In this document: piece by piece, positions 1-8,749 of the stretch
Numbering within the stretch: position 1 is the first letter of the stretch
Layout of the letters: every line of letters begins with the position of its first letter
Assembly (NCBI GenBank): GCA_034437795.1
Contig: DAOTTI010000057.1
Coordinates: 1-41,874 of the forward strand
Direction: 5' to 3'
Source: DAOTTI01 sp034437795
Lineage (GTDB): Bacteria; Chloroflexota; UBA11872; UBA12225
DNA length: 41,874 nt
Notes under the pieces: generated by a model
The model's database searches: none
What the model was told of the DNA's origin: nothing
Seen by the model: only the letters and a program-made list of their open reading frames with translations
Program-made: the position numbers and the translations under genes

Positions 1-859
1 CGAAGGCGACGCAGTCCCAGAGCGCGACCAGCCCGCGCTGGCCGGTGGCGAGGTTGACGAAGAGCTGGGCCACCGGCGTCTGGCCGCCGGAGACGAGCTG
101 GCTGTAGGGGCTGATCTGCTGGAAGACGAAGCTCTTGCCGGTGCCGCGCGGCCCCAGCTCGACCAGGTTGAAGGTGCGCTCGACCTGCGGGATGAGACGC
201 GCGAGATAGAGCAGCCTGCGGCGGTGGGTGAAGTACGGGTGGCTCGGCTCCATCCCCAGCGAGCGAATGAGCAGGTCGATCCACTCGGCGCGGGTGAACT
301 CCCCCCGGGCCTCGGCCACGCGTCCCGCGCCCCGGCTGCTGAGTTGGATGGGCTTGATGCGCTCGATGCAGAACGGCGGGGTCACGCCCTTGAACTTGGA
401 GGTGCCATCGTAGCGCAGGGTCACCTCGGCCCAGATGCCGCCCGTCAGCAGGCGATCGTGCTCCTGGATCTCGGGCTCGGAGATGTTGACGAAGTGGAGA
501 TTGATGTTGCGGAGCGTGGCCCAGTACTTGCCGTCGACCTCCCCGAGCGCGGCTGAGACCTCGTCGATGATCTGGTACTCGCCGAGCTGCTGCACGCGCG
601 CCTTGACGATCTCGCGCTCGTCAGGCTTGACATACTTCTCGGCGAGGTTGCGGCGGACGAACGCCAGGCCCTGCTCGATGACCATGGGATCCGGCGAGGC
701 GCAGTACTTGCCGAGCAGGAACTCGACGACGCACACCGGGATGCTATAGGCCGACTGTAACCGCCGCAGCCGGTCCTTGCGCACGACCATGCCCGGAAAG
801 GCGGCGTTCGCCTTTTCGTCCAGGCTGTCGAGCGCCACTTCTTCGTGGGTCGTCGCCAT
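1..859 (-). CDS. brxL: BrxL, Lon-like ATPase of a BREX system (partial, runs off left edge)
   Basis: The first ~286 residues of BrxL, the AAA+ Lon-like protein of BREX phage-defence systems; the C-terminal protease-like part lies outside the window. The reading frame is open from the ATG at 859 to the window edge. A Walker A loop (GPRGTGKSFVFQQISPYS) sits near residues 236-253, and the segment before it (DGTSKFKGVTPFCIERIKP) is typical of the family. Start choice is supported by a strong ribosome site, TAAGGAGG, about 9 bases upstream. It is the downstream neighbour of pglZ on the same strand, the pglZ-brxL order seen in BREX types 1 and 4. Nothing in the visible part is broken, but its partner pglZ is. 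Confidence 0.88.
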   Translation of the reverse strand, partial: MATTHEEVALDSLDEKANAAFPGMVVRKDRLRRLQSAYSIPVCVVEFLLGKYCASPDPMVIEQGLAFVRRNLAEKYVKPDEREIVKARVQQLGEYQIIDEVSAALGEVDGKYWATLRNINLHFVNISEPEIQEHDRLLTGGIWAEVTLRYDGTSKFKGVTPPFCIERIKPIQLSSRGAGRVAEARGEFTRAEWIDLLIRSLGMEPSHPYFTHRRRLLYLARLIPQVERTFNLVELGPRGTGKSFVFQQISPYSQLVSGGQTPVAQLFVNLATGQRGLVALWDCVAF

Positions 860-917
860 GGGCGCTGCCTCCTTACTCCCAGTCCACCAGCAGTGTCAGC
901 TCTCTGACCCCGAGGTC

Positions 918-2722
918 CTAGCCGGTCTCCGCATCGCGCGTCCGCAGGCGCAGCGGTTGGCCGGCCCTTAAGTCCAACCCTTCTTGTAGATACAGCGGGG
1001 GCTTGAACTCTTGTACATTGGCCCGCAGCTCGAGCTCGATCGGGGCGGCCACCATCCGCGGTGCAGCATCCGCCGTCTCCACCCACCGCCGGACGCTGAG
1101 CGGCGCGTAGCCGCCAAGCGACGCCTGCCCCGGCTCGACGCGAGGCCGGAGGACCACCGGCACCGTGCCGCCCACCAACGTGGCGGTACTCACCTGGATC
1201 TCCAGCCCGATCGTGGACCGCGGCAGCACGCGCCGCGACACGAGATGTGGAATGACACACTCCTGGAGCGAGATGCCGCCGTGCAGATACGGCTCCGCCT
1301 TCTCCAGCGTCCGGACGTCGCGGGGATGCCGAGCAGCACGTCCGGGGCGAGCGGCGCGGGCAAGCGTATCACCTCGGCGACGGGCGCGCCCGGCTTGAGC
1401 GCCGCCGAGCGCTGGTGTTTGTAGCGCGCCTGGACCGGCAGCACGTCGTGCCGGCCCAGCGCATCCACCGCCTCGGGCGGGAGCAAGAGGAAGACGTGGT
1501 CGGTCACGACGTGCACCCTCTCGACGCCGGCCTGGTGCAACGCACCGATCGCGCGCCACAGGTTGCACACGAACGTCTCCACCAGCGCCAGGAGGTGTCC
1601 GGCCCCGCTGTGCCCCTGCTCGTCGATCCCGTTGTCCAGCACGACGGCCAGGGGCGTGTTCGGCACCTTCCCACCCTTGAGCAGCGCCTCCAGGTCGATG
1701 AACTCCACCTGGGGCTTGTCCTTGGCATCGACCACGGCGGCGCGCAGGAACGCCTTGCGGCCGTCGCGGGTGTCCAGGTCCTTTGCGTCGCCCTGGCGGA
1801 TGGTCGGCGGGCCGGTGCCAAACTCCACCACGACCGGCGCACCGGCGAGGGGCAGCAGGGCTGCCATGCCGAACGGCGTGTTCGCGGGCAAGGTCGCCAG
1901 GACCGGCGTCAGGTGGCAGTCCTCGCTCTCGAGCAGCTTCGCCAGGTCCTGGGCGAGGTCCCAGCGACAGACGTCGCTGATGATGATGCCCTTCCGCCCG
2001 CCGCGAACGTCCCAGAGGGACGTCTGCAGGGCGGCAATCTCCGTGGTGCCCTCGGGCGGCCAGGCGCCCTCCTGCTCAACGAGCGCGCTGAAGCGGTCGG
2101 CGAGGCGGGCGACGCAGTCGAAGTAGGCCTGGTCGGCCACCTGCCGCGCCGCCTCCAGGTGTGCCTCGCGCGCTCCGACCAGCACCCGCAGGTGGAGCCG
2201 GTCCAGCCGCCACCAGCGCTCGGCATAGGCGGAGACCAGCTCGGCGGCACGCTTGACGGGCTCGGCCTCGCCAGGCGCGCCCTCGGCTTCGAAGACCAGG
2301 TCTGCCAGGTCGCGCACGATCTGCCAGTGCGTGTCCGAGTCCAGATGCGCCCAGGGGACGGAGGGCGTGGCGTGGAGCGCCGCGGGCTCGGCGCCGAGCA
2401 GCTCCGGCGAGGCCTGCCAACCCTGCCCAGCCGCCGCCTGTAGCCGCTCCAGGAACCGCCGCCAGCGCGCCTGGGCGAGTAACGGGAGCCCACGCGGGTG
2501 GCCAGCGCGATCGCTCGCCCAGTCGGCGAGCAGATAGCTCGGCTCCAGTCGGCGCATCCGCGCATGGAAGCGTGGCCCCAGGTCGGCGTGGCTGAGCACG
2601 TCATCGCGCAGGAAGGCCGCCTGGCGCACACGGTGCTCCGAGAGGGGACTGGTGGGATCCGCCGATAGGCGGTTCCTCCCCTTCCCTCCTGGGCTCGTGC
2701 CGGAGGATCGCCTGCCGTACAT
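918..2722 (-). pseudogene. pglZ: PglZ, BREX alkaline-phosphatase-fold protein, 5'-truncated and frameshifted
   Basis: Middle and C-terminal parts of PglZ. The alkaline-phosphatase-like core is visible as GRKGIIISDVCRWDLAQDL followed by VERVHVVTDHVFLLLP, the usual order in this family. Two lesions are seen. First, the frame breaks at a run of G at 1322-1325 (C on the coding strand): adding one C restores IPRDVRTLEKAEPYLHGGI and an open frame to the stop at 918. Second, the protein is about 600 residues where full PglZ proteins are about 800 or more. Recognisable sequence stops near 2650, where the DNA changes to a fragment of an unrelated gene. It lies 58 bases upstream of brxL. The single-base lesion could be a sequencing error; the missing 5' end could not. 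Confidence 0.8.
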
Positions 2723-2800
2723 CAGCTACGACGGGAGCCGCACCTGGGAAGCAGCCATCGGCGAGCGGGTGCTCCGGATCGGCCCAACAGCGCGTGACCA

Positions 2801-3259
2801 CTGCTGCGCGTGGAGATTGCCGGCAGCGGCGGCCGGCTCGAGGCGAGCGGCCTGACGACGCAGAACGTGGTGGGTGAGCTCCGGCGCTACCGTCTGCGCC
2901 GGCTGTAACGCCTCTACCTCCTGCACACGACGCAGAACGTGGTGGGCGAGCTCCGGCGCTACCGCTTCGGCGGCCCGCCGGCCGATCCGGCCAGGCGCCT
3001 GGAAGGCAAGCCGGTGCCGCTGGCCGTGCCGTCGGGCGTGTCGCCAGACTTTCAGCTTGCCTTCGACGGGTCGATTGCCGCCCTCATCAGGTCGGTGGCG
3101 GCCGGGCGCCGGCCGCCGGTCACGGGCGAGGATGGGCTGCGCGTGCTGGAGCCCGAGCACGCCATCGTGCGCTCGGCCCGCGAGGGGCGGTTCGTGGAGG
3201 TCTGCGCGGCTTGGGGCCTGGCCGTCCGCCGCCGAGCAGGAGGCGACGCTGGCCAATAA
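2801..3259 (+). pseudogene. C-terminal fragment of a Gfo/Idh/MocA-family oxidoreductase
   Basis: The plus strand encodes VEIAGSGGRLEASGLTTQN, then a stop at about 2905. It resumes after a short duplication as VVGELRRYRFGGPPADP and ends with VTGEDGLRVLEPEHAIVRSA. This order (substrate-domain strand, then the GEDGLRVLE-x-AI-x-SAREGR helix) is the C-terminus of NAD(P)-dependent Gfo/Idh/MocA dehydrogenases. The N-terminal Rossmann domain is absent. The piece is a remnant wedged against the broken 5' end of pglZ, so it marks a recombination junction. Confidence 0.65.
2855..2964 (+). repeat. Pair of 38-bp direct repeats, 72 bp apart
   Basis: Bases 2855-2892 and 2927-2964 match at 37 of 38 positions (ACGACGCAGAACGTGGTGGG at the start of each), separated by 34 unrelated bases. 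Both encode TTQNVVGELRRYR of the oxidoreductase fragment, so the duplication happened inside the gene and introduced a stop between the copies. Confidence 0.85.
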
Positions 3260-3327
3260 CAGAACCTACGCGGTCGCTCCCGACAAGACAGGGAAGCGCA
3301 AGCCTGGAACGGCGTACCTCCCGATAA

Positions 3328-3640
3328 TCAGAGATAGGCAATGCGCATCGCCCCCGGGTCGGCCAGGCGCAGGAAGAAGTGGCCGGTGCCAGCGGCGCCG
3401 TTGAGGAACTCCGGCGAGGAGTAGCCCGGTTCGTCGGCCTGCCAGACGTCGCCCTCGGCGCTGATCGTGCGGTAGGCCAGCGCCTGGCGGGCGAACTCGC
3501 CGGCGCGCGCGAGCCACGCCGGCTCGCGTGTGAGGCGGTAGAGTTCGAGGAGCAGCTCGCCGTTTCCGGCAAGGCCATGGCGCTGGCCGGCATTGTGGCG
3601 CACGTCGCCATAAGCGTAGGTGGCATGGCCGGCAGCCACA
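3328..3640 (-). pseudogene. C-terminal fragment of a LanC-like protein
   Basis: The minus strand reads YGDVRHNAGQRHGLAGNGEL, then EPAWLARAGEFARQALAYR and EFLNGAAGTGHFFLRLADP. These are the two C-terminal signature regions of LanC-like proteins (CHGxxGN and GxxG), part of the toroidal alpha/alpha fold used by lanthionine cyclases. The zinc-ligand cysteine of CHG is Arg here (QRHG), one base from Cys, so the fragment would be inactive even if expressed. The N-terminal two thirds are missing: upstream the DNA switches, in a different frame, to a DUF2182 gene near 3640. Confidence 0.65.
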
Positions 3641-4160
3641 GCCATAATGAGAACGGCGAGCGGCACCGCTCGAGACAGATCGTCTTGAGCGGCGTGAGCT
3701 GGTAGAGGCCGGCCGTGAGCAGAATGGCGGCGCCGACGAGGCCGGCAGCGGCGGCCTCCTGGAGCGCTGGCGTACGGGCCACAAGGGCGTGTAGCAGGCT
3801 ATCGCCGAGGTAGGCCAGCAGCCCAAAGTAGGCCCAGACGCCGAGATAGCCGGCCATCAGGAGGACCAGGACCGCGCTGCCGTCCCGGCGCCCGGCGGTC
3901 ACGCGGCGGAAGAGATTGAGCAGCGGCAGGCTGCTGGGGAGCATCATGGCGATGGTCATCAACGTCCAGCCGGCGACGAAGGCCACGACGCGCAGCAGCG
4001 GCGGGAAGCCGCGCGGCCCAAGCCCCCGGTGGCTGAGGAGCCCGGCAAGGGGAGAAGCCCCCCAAACGGCCAGCGCCGCCCAGGCGGCCAGGGTCAGCGC
4101 CGCAATGGATAGACGATACCAGCGCTGGTCGTCGGGCGTGCGGAACGCATTCACCATCAT
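3641..4160 (-). pseudogene. DUF2182 predicted metal-binding membrane protein, 3'-truncated
   Basis: Begins MMVNAFRTPDDQRWYRLSIA at the double ATG 4160/4157, behind a purine-rich ribosome site. At least four hydrophobic segments follow, with WTLMTIAMMLPSSLPLL and LYQLTPLKTICLERCRSPF, the hallmark motifs of DUF2182. Family members continue with further membrane helices and a conserved Cys/Gly-rich segment; here homology stops at CRSPF near 3640 and runs out of frame into the LanC-like fragment. It lies 56 bases downstream of the DUF1326 gene, the usual DUF1326-DUF2182 pairing, so the truncation breaks an otherwise normal two-gene operon. Confidence 0.72.
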
Positions 4161-4216
4161 GGCCAGCCTCTCCCTCTTTCACTCGTGTGCGCTTGCGCTC
4201 TTGTGTCTGCCGGCCG

Positions 4217-4822
4217 CTAGCCCTCGAAGCGGAACGTGCCCTGGATGGCATTGTGGCCCTGCAGGTCGACGTCCTTGAGCCCGAATGGGGCGCCGTGCCG
4301 GCGGAAGGTCGAGGCCTTACTCACCCAGGCAGGAGCGCCCGGAATGCTGGTGAAGATGCTCTCGTTGAGCGTCGTCACCTCGCCGGTAGGACCGCGGTAA
4401 GGCTCCATCTCCGCCTCGGCCAGGTCGCCAATGCGCATGGTGCCTTTCCCTTCCTTCACCTCGAAGCTGATGGGCGCCCGTTCGACGGCCACGACCTCGC
4501 TGACGAGCTGAGCAAGATCTGCGAGGGGACCGCCCAGCTTGCCGGCCCACGCGTTGACCAGCGCCTCCTGCTGCTCCGGCGAGGCCTGGCCGTCCACGAT
4601 GATCGCCGCTCGAGCGTCTCCCCTCAGGATGTTGCCGGGAAAATGCACGAGTATGGCAATCGTGAGGCCAGACACGTCGACGCCGTTCACCTTCCCCCGC
4701 TCGACGTGGTAGGCGGTGATGGCGTCGCAGGTGCCGTTATCTGGATCCTCGCCGATCCAGCACGGGCAGAGCACGTTGCAGTCGCAGACCTCCAGGAGCT
4801 GTCCTTCTAGCTGGTACCCCAT
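4217..4822 (-). CDS. DUF1326 domain protein
   Basis: 201 residues, full length for the family. The N-terminus reads QLLEVCDCNVLCPCWIGEDP, the conserved CxCx4CPC cysteine cluster of DUF1326. The rest (AILVHFPGNILRGDARAAI, then FKDVDLQGHNAIQG-like C-terminus) also fits. The biochemical role is not established; genomic pairing with DUF2182 membrane proteins suggests metal handling at the membrane (inference). The start is supported by GAGGAGGT just upstream. It heads a minus-strand pair with the truncated DUF2182 gene, and its upstream region carries the large palindrome at 4870-4921. Confidence 0.85.
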   Translation of the reverse strand: MGYQLEGQLLEVCDCNVLCPCWIGEDPDNGTCDAITAYHVERGKVNGVDVSGLTIAILVHFPGNILRGDARAAIIVDGQASPEQQEALVNAWAGKLGGPLADLAQLVSEVVAVERAPISFEVKEGKGTMRIGDLAEAEMEPYRGPTGEVTTLNESIFTSIPGAPAWVSKASTFRRHGAPFGLKDVDLQGHNAIQGTFRFEG

Positions 4823-4869
4823 TGATCGACCTCCTCGTGATCGAGATGCTCACAGCATAGGCCACATGC

Positions 4870-4921
4870 CTTGCAGGCGCCTTGCAGCAATGGCCGGCCG
4901 CGGCTGCAAGGCGCCTGCAAG
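4870..4921. promoter_or_regulatory. 19-bp perfect inverted repeat built from four 7-bp units
   Basis: Arms 4870-4888 and 4903-4921 are exact reverse complements around a 14-base loop. Each arm is itself a direct repeat: CTTGCAG-GCGC-CTTGCAG on the left and CTGCAAG-GCGC-CTGCAAG on the right. It lies between the minus-strand DUF1326 start (4822) and the plus-strand methyltransferase (5134). There is no T-run, so an operator for a multimeric regulator is likelier than a terminator. No clear -35/-10 pair was found beside it. Confidence 0.6.
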
Positions 4922-5018
4922 CTGGGTGACCCAGCGTGACGTGCCGATGCGTCGCTCTTCTCCCAGCGCCGTCTGAGCCGGCCGCCTTTCCTTCACGGGG
5001 CAGCGCGGTCGAACCGCG

Positions 5019-5127
5019 GCGAGCTGGCCGTCACAGCGAGAGACAGGGGAGAACACGAGCGCCTCCATCGCTCGGCAAGACGCTGCACATGCGAGCTGGT
5101 CGTCACAGCAAGAGAGACAGGAGAGCG
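5019..5127 (+). repeat. Pair of ~36-bp imperfect direct repeats, 72 bp apart
   Basis: Copy one starts at 5019 (GCGAGCTGGCCGTCACAGCG) and copy two at 5091 (GCGAGCTGGTCGTCACAGCA). Both continue with AGAGACAGG and differ by a few substitutions and a 2-base indel. The second copy contains the ribosome binding site of the methyltransferase at 5134. No coding sequence is seen in 4930-5133. Confidence 0.7.
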
Positions 5128-5133
5128 CGTCTT

Positions 5134-5982
5134 ATGGAGGCTCAGGCCGCGGTTTTCAAGCCGGTGTTTGGGACGATGCACGCGCTCCGGCGAGCCTACG
5201 AGCACCCGGCGCGGGCCTGGGCGGAAGGGCCGGCGCCGGCCTACGAACGGCCGGCGGCGACGGCGGTCGCGGCGCTCCCCGCCCCGCTCGCTGGCGCACT
5301 GGTGCTGGACGTGGGAGCTGGCACGGGGGCGGCCAGCCGGTGCGTTGCACGGGCAGGCGGCACGCCGGTGGCGATAGACTTCGCACTGGAGATGCTGGAG
5401 CAGGCGAGGAGCGACCACGCGATGGGGCGGCAGAGGCTGCCGGCGGTCGTGGGCGACGCCGAGCGGCTGCCCTTTCGATCCGGCGGCTTCGACGCCGCGG
5501 TGGCGTGCTTCTGTCTCTCGCACCTGGAGGACCCCGTGCCGGCGCTACGAGAGGTGCGGCGCGTACTCCGGCCGGGTGGGGCGCTCGTCACGGCGACGTT
5601 CCGTCGTGAGGACCCGCCCCATCCGGCGAAGTCGCTGGTCGACGGCGCCGCGGTGCAGTTCGGGTTTGGCTATCCTGCCTGGTACGCCGCCTATAAGGAG
5701 CGGGAGGCGCAGGCAGCGAGACCCGAGACCCTTCTCGCGCAGGCGGAGACGGCCGGCCTCGTGGCGGTCTGCCTGCAGGAGGTGCGGGTCGAGACCGGCG
5801 TCGAGACGGCTGAGGCGCTGGTACGCCTGCGATTAGGGATGGCCTACCTGGCCCCGTTCGTCGGGTCGCTGCCGGGTGGCCGGCGCGCGGCGCTGGTGCA
5901 GGCGGCCTGCGAGGCGCTGGGGCCGGCACCTCAGCCATGGCGGCCGGCTGTCTTCATCGTCTCCAGCCGCGCACCGGCGTAG
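5134..5982 (+). CDS. Class I SAM-dependent methyltransferase (Methyltransf_11 type)
   Basis: 282 residues from the ATG at 5134, chosen because AGGAGAG lies 8 bases upstream and the fold begins soon after; the open frame extends further 5' but without protein-like sequence. Motif I is VLDVGAGTGAASRCVARAG (residues ~54-72), followed by the acidic end of strand 2 (AIDFALEML), GDAERLPFRSGGFDAAV and LREVRRVLRPGGALVTATF. These are the expected post-motifs of UbiE/Methyltransf_11 enzymes. The substrate cannot be predicted; small-molecule methylation is usual in the family. The gene ends tail to tail with the SARP-type pseudogene, overlapping it by about 50 bases. Confidence 0.85.
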   Translation: MEAQAAVFKPVFGTMHALRRAYEHPARAWAEGPAPAYERPAATAVAALPAPLAGALVLDVGAGTGAASRCVARAGGTPVAIDFALEMLEQARSDHAMGRQRLPAVVGDAERLPFRSGGFDAAVACFCLSHLEDPVPALREVRRVLRPGGALVTATFRREDPPHPAKSLVDGAAVQFGFGYPAWYAAYKEREAQAARPETLLAQAETAGLVAVCLQEVRVETGVETAEALVRLRLGMAYLAPFVGSLPGGRRAALVQAACEALGPAPQPWRPAVFIVSSRAPA

Positions 5983-7995
5983 CGCCGGAAGGCACCGGCA
6001 TACTCGCCGGCCTGGGCCGCGAGGCGTGCAACGTGCGCCTCGGCCAACGCCCAGAAGGCATCGATGCCGGTCGCCGCGGCCGCCTCCGCGGCCAGCCACC
6101 ACGCGTCGAGGGCGCTATGGCGCGGCAGCGCCTCGAGCACGCGGCCGGCGGCGGCCGGATCGATCGGCTCGCCGAGGACCGCGCGCGCCTGAGCCTCGAG
6201 CAGAAAGGCGAGATCGACGTAGCGCTGGGTCTCCAGCGCGGCTGCCGTGGCTCGAACCTCGGCCACCAGGGGCAGCGCTGCGTCGGGCCGGCCGCCGGCA
6301 AGGGCGGCGCGGGCGCGCAGGAGCCGGTGGCGCAGCGCGTAACGCCAGCGGTTAGCGTGAGTGCCTTCCTCCAGCGGGGAGACCGCATCCAGATAGCCGG
6401 TCGCCCCGTCCACCTCGCCTTCCAGCAGCCGCGCGGCGGCGAGGTCGAGCAGGGCGTGGGCCTCCGCCTCCACACCGCCGACCTCGCGCGCCTCGGCCAG
6501 CGCCTGCTGGCTGAGATCGTCCGCCTCGACAAAGTGCGCCAGGCTGCGCAGTACCCAGGCGCGGAAGTTGGTCGAACGACCCTTGAAGCGCCTCGCGTGC
6601 TGCCGCTCGATCTCTGCCTCCCACGCATCGATCGCCAGGAGGGCCTGCGCCGCGCGGCCCAGAGTAGCCAGCGCGTGCACGGTGGTGATGTGCGCGTAGA
6701 GCGCTAGCGGCTGAAGCTGCACCGCAGGGCTGAGGCGCATCTGCATCGCCGGCCGCGCCAGCTCCAGCGCCTCGCTGGCGCGCCCTTGCCAGCAGCGGAT
6801 CTGGGCCAGGAAGACTGCCGGCGCGAGGCGGCCGGCAGGATCGGGCGCCAGCGCCACCGCCTCCTCCAGGCGGGCGGCCGCACTGGAGAGATCGCCGTCC
6901 GAGGCGCGGGCTCGGCCGTCGATCGTCAGACAGCGCGCGCGGTCGGCGCCGCCAGCCAGGCGTGCGCCGTCGCCGGCATACTGCCGCGCCACCGCGAAGT
7001 CGCGCCGGTAGTAGGCCGCCCAGGCAGCCACCTCCAGGGCGCCGGCACCGGCGCCCTCGCGGAGCGTGGCCAGGGCATCCTCCTCGGCCCGCCGGTAGTC
7101 GCCAAGGAGGATGCGCGTGCGCGCGCGCTGGAGGCGATGGGCCGGCGCGCCGGCCAGGTCGATGGCCAGGGTGAGCTGGCGCTCGCTTTCGGCGTAGTCG
7201 TACCGCTCGCCCGCACGCGTGGCAGCCTCGGCCAGCGCGGTGGCGGCCAGCGCCGGGTCACCGCCGAGCTGCGAGTGGTAGGCGGTGGTCAGCGGCTCCG
7301 CCTGGGGGCGCGTGGCCAGCACGCGGGCCGCCTCACGATGGACGAACGTCTGGCGCGATCCTCCCACGCCGGCCGCCAGCGCCTCGCGAATGAGGTCGTG
7401 CCGGAAGGCAAAGCCTGCGCCGGTCTCGGCAAGCAGCCGCCGGCGCGCGCCTTCCTCGAGGTGGCCGAGCACCTCGAGCGGCGCGCGCTTGAGCACCGCG
7501 CCAACCAGCTCCAGATCGATCGCCGGCCCGAGGAGCGCGGCGGTGCGAAGCGTAGTCGCCACCTCGGGCCCGGCGCGGTCGCACCGCACGGCGATGGCCT
7601 CGCGCAAGGACGCCGGCAGCTCGCCCTCGCCGGCCGCCGCTCCGTGCGTACAGGTCGGCGGCTCGCGCGCGCCCGACGACGAGCTCCACCGCAGCGAGGT
7701 CGAGCGGCCCGAGCGGCAACCGCTCAGCATCGGGAGAGATGGGGACCAGCTCCTCGGGCCGAGCGGCCCCGACAATGAGCAGGCGCTGGCCAGCGCCGTG
7801 GCGGATGGCAAAGTGCAGCCATTCGATAGTGGCCCGGTCGGCGAGATGGAGGCCATCGAGGAGGAGCGCCACGGGGGCATGCGCGGCGAGCCGCGCCAGC
7901 ACCTTGAGGAGCGTGCGCGCCTTCCGGCTCCCCAGCCGGTGCGGCTCGATCCCCTCGATCTCGAACCCGCCCAGCACCCGTACGCGAAGCTCCAT
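5931..7995 (-). pseudogene. SARP/BTAD-type transcriptional activator with ATPase and TPR-like tail, internally deleted and frameshifted
   Basis: The product starts MELRVRVLGGFEIEG at 7995 and continues RLGSRKARTLLKVLA, the N-terminal winged-helix part of SARP/AfsR-like activators. It then jumps directly to APVALLLDGLHLADRATIEW, the Walker B part of the ATPase, so most of the BTAD domain and the P-loop are missing. A frameshift around 7650 leads into GELPASLREAIAVRCDRAGP and a long Ala/Leu-rich helical-repeat region to the stop at 5931. About 690 codons remain where such proteins usually have about 1000. With no P-loop and two frames it cannot be a normal activator. Confidence 0.75.
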
Positions 7996-8276
7996 GGCGC
8001 CGGCGCCTGTGGCAGCCATTATTGGCAGGGCGGCGGTCTGCGTCTCACCAAGCCGAGGCAGACCTCCTATCCCAAAGCCAAGGTGAACGCCGCAGTGGGT
8101 CGTCCGTCAGTTCATGGAGGTTCCGTCCTGGCTTCGGTTGGGTACCGCGCCGGGCCACCTTCTGGGCAACCCTGCCCTGGCCCCAGGGAATGGCGCTCCA
8201 CAGCGGGTGCTGGTTCCCACTCTTGATATTGCCCCGTTTCCGTGAGCAGTTGGTGGTCCGGGTCTTGTAAGGCGCT

Positions 8277-8690
8277 TCACCTCCCTTCGTGTGTGATGAG
8301 GTCGGCGACCGCCACCGGTTCCTCGCAGGGGGACAGCGCCCGCCGGGACCAATCCAGCAACAGAAGACATGGCAGTGGGGGCAGCGTTGTGCACCCAGCA
8401 GGCGGGCACCACACGTCGGGCACTCGTACATCCCCTCGACGGCCGCGACGTGGCTTCGTGGCGCGCCCGCACCTGGGCGCCCACGAGAGAGGGCACTCGT
8501 AGATCCCCTCGACGGCCGTGACGTGGCCCGCCGCGCTGCGGGATGGCAGCACCGTCACCAGCCCAACCGGCGACGCGTGGCGGTGGCGCCAGGCGGCTTG
8601 CCGACAGGCATCCGAGCAGAACCGCCGGCGCCCGCGTGGAGCGAAGCCCCGCCCACAGGCCGGGCGGACCGCGCTGGTCATGCCAATCAT
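8277..8690 (-). pseudogene. Small cysteine-rich zinc-binding protein, broken by duplication and frameshifts
   Basis: Reading across frames gives MIGMTSAVRPACGRGFAPRG, then RRRFCSDACRQAAWRHRHA, YECPTCGARLLGAQRCPHCH and CEEPVAVADLITHEGR. That is two CxxC-type zinc ribbons with a terminal acidic helix. A 39-bp internal duplication (8418-8456 and 8491-8529) and at least one further frameshift near 8330 prevent continuous translation. I recognise this as a recurrent small protein near mobile elements but know no assigned function. It abuts the truncated IS3 orfB. Confidence 0.5.
8418..8529 (+). repeat. Pair of 39-bp direct repeats, 73 bp apart
   Basis: Bases 8418-8456 and 8491-8529 start GGGCACTCGTA and match with about three mismatches; 34 unrelated bases separate them. 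The duplicated segment lies inside the zinc-ribbon pseudogene, encoding its YECP region on the minus strand. Confidence 0.8.
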
Positions 8691-8749
8691 CGTTACGCCA
8701 TCGTTACGCGACGGCATGGGGGACCTCGCACGCGTGGCCCGCGCGTAGG

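Noticed and set aside
445..1260. Long open frame on the minus strand overlapping brxL and pglZ.
   Set aside because: Its translation is Arg/Ser/Ala-rich and matches the shadow of the brxL and pglZ frames; GC-rich DNA gives many such open frames on both strands.
5019..5127. Two ~36-bp repeats with ~36 bp between them look like a minimal CRISPR array.
   Set aside because: Only two diverged copies with an indel, no hairpin, no typical repeat ends, and similar pairs elsewhere in the window have unrelated sequence and lie inside coding remnants.
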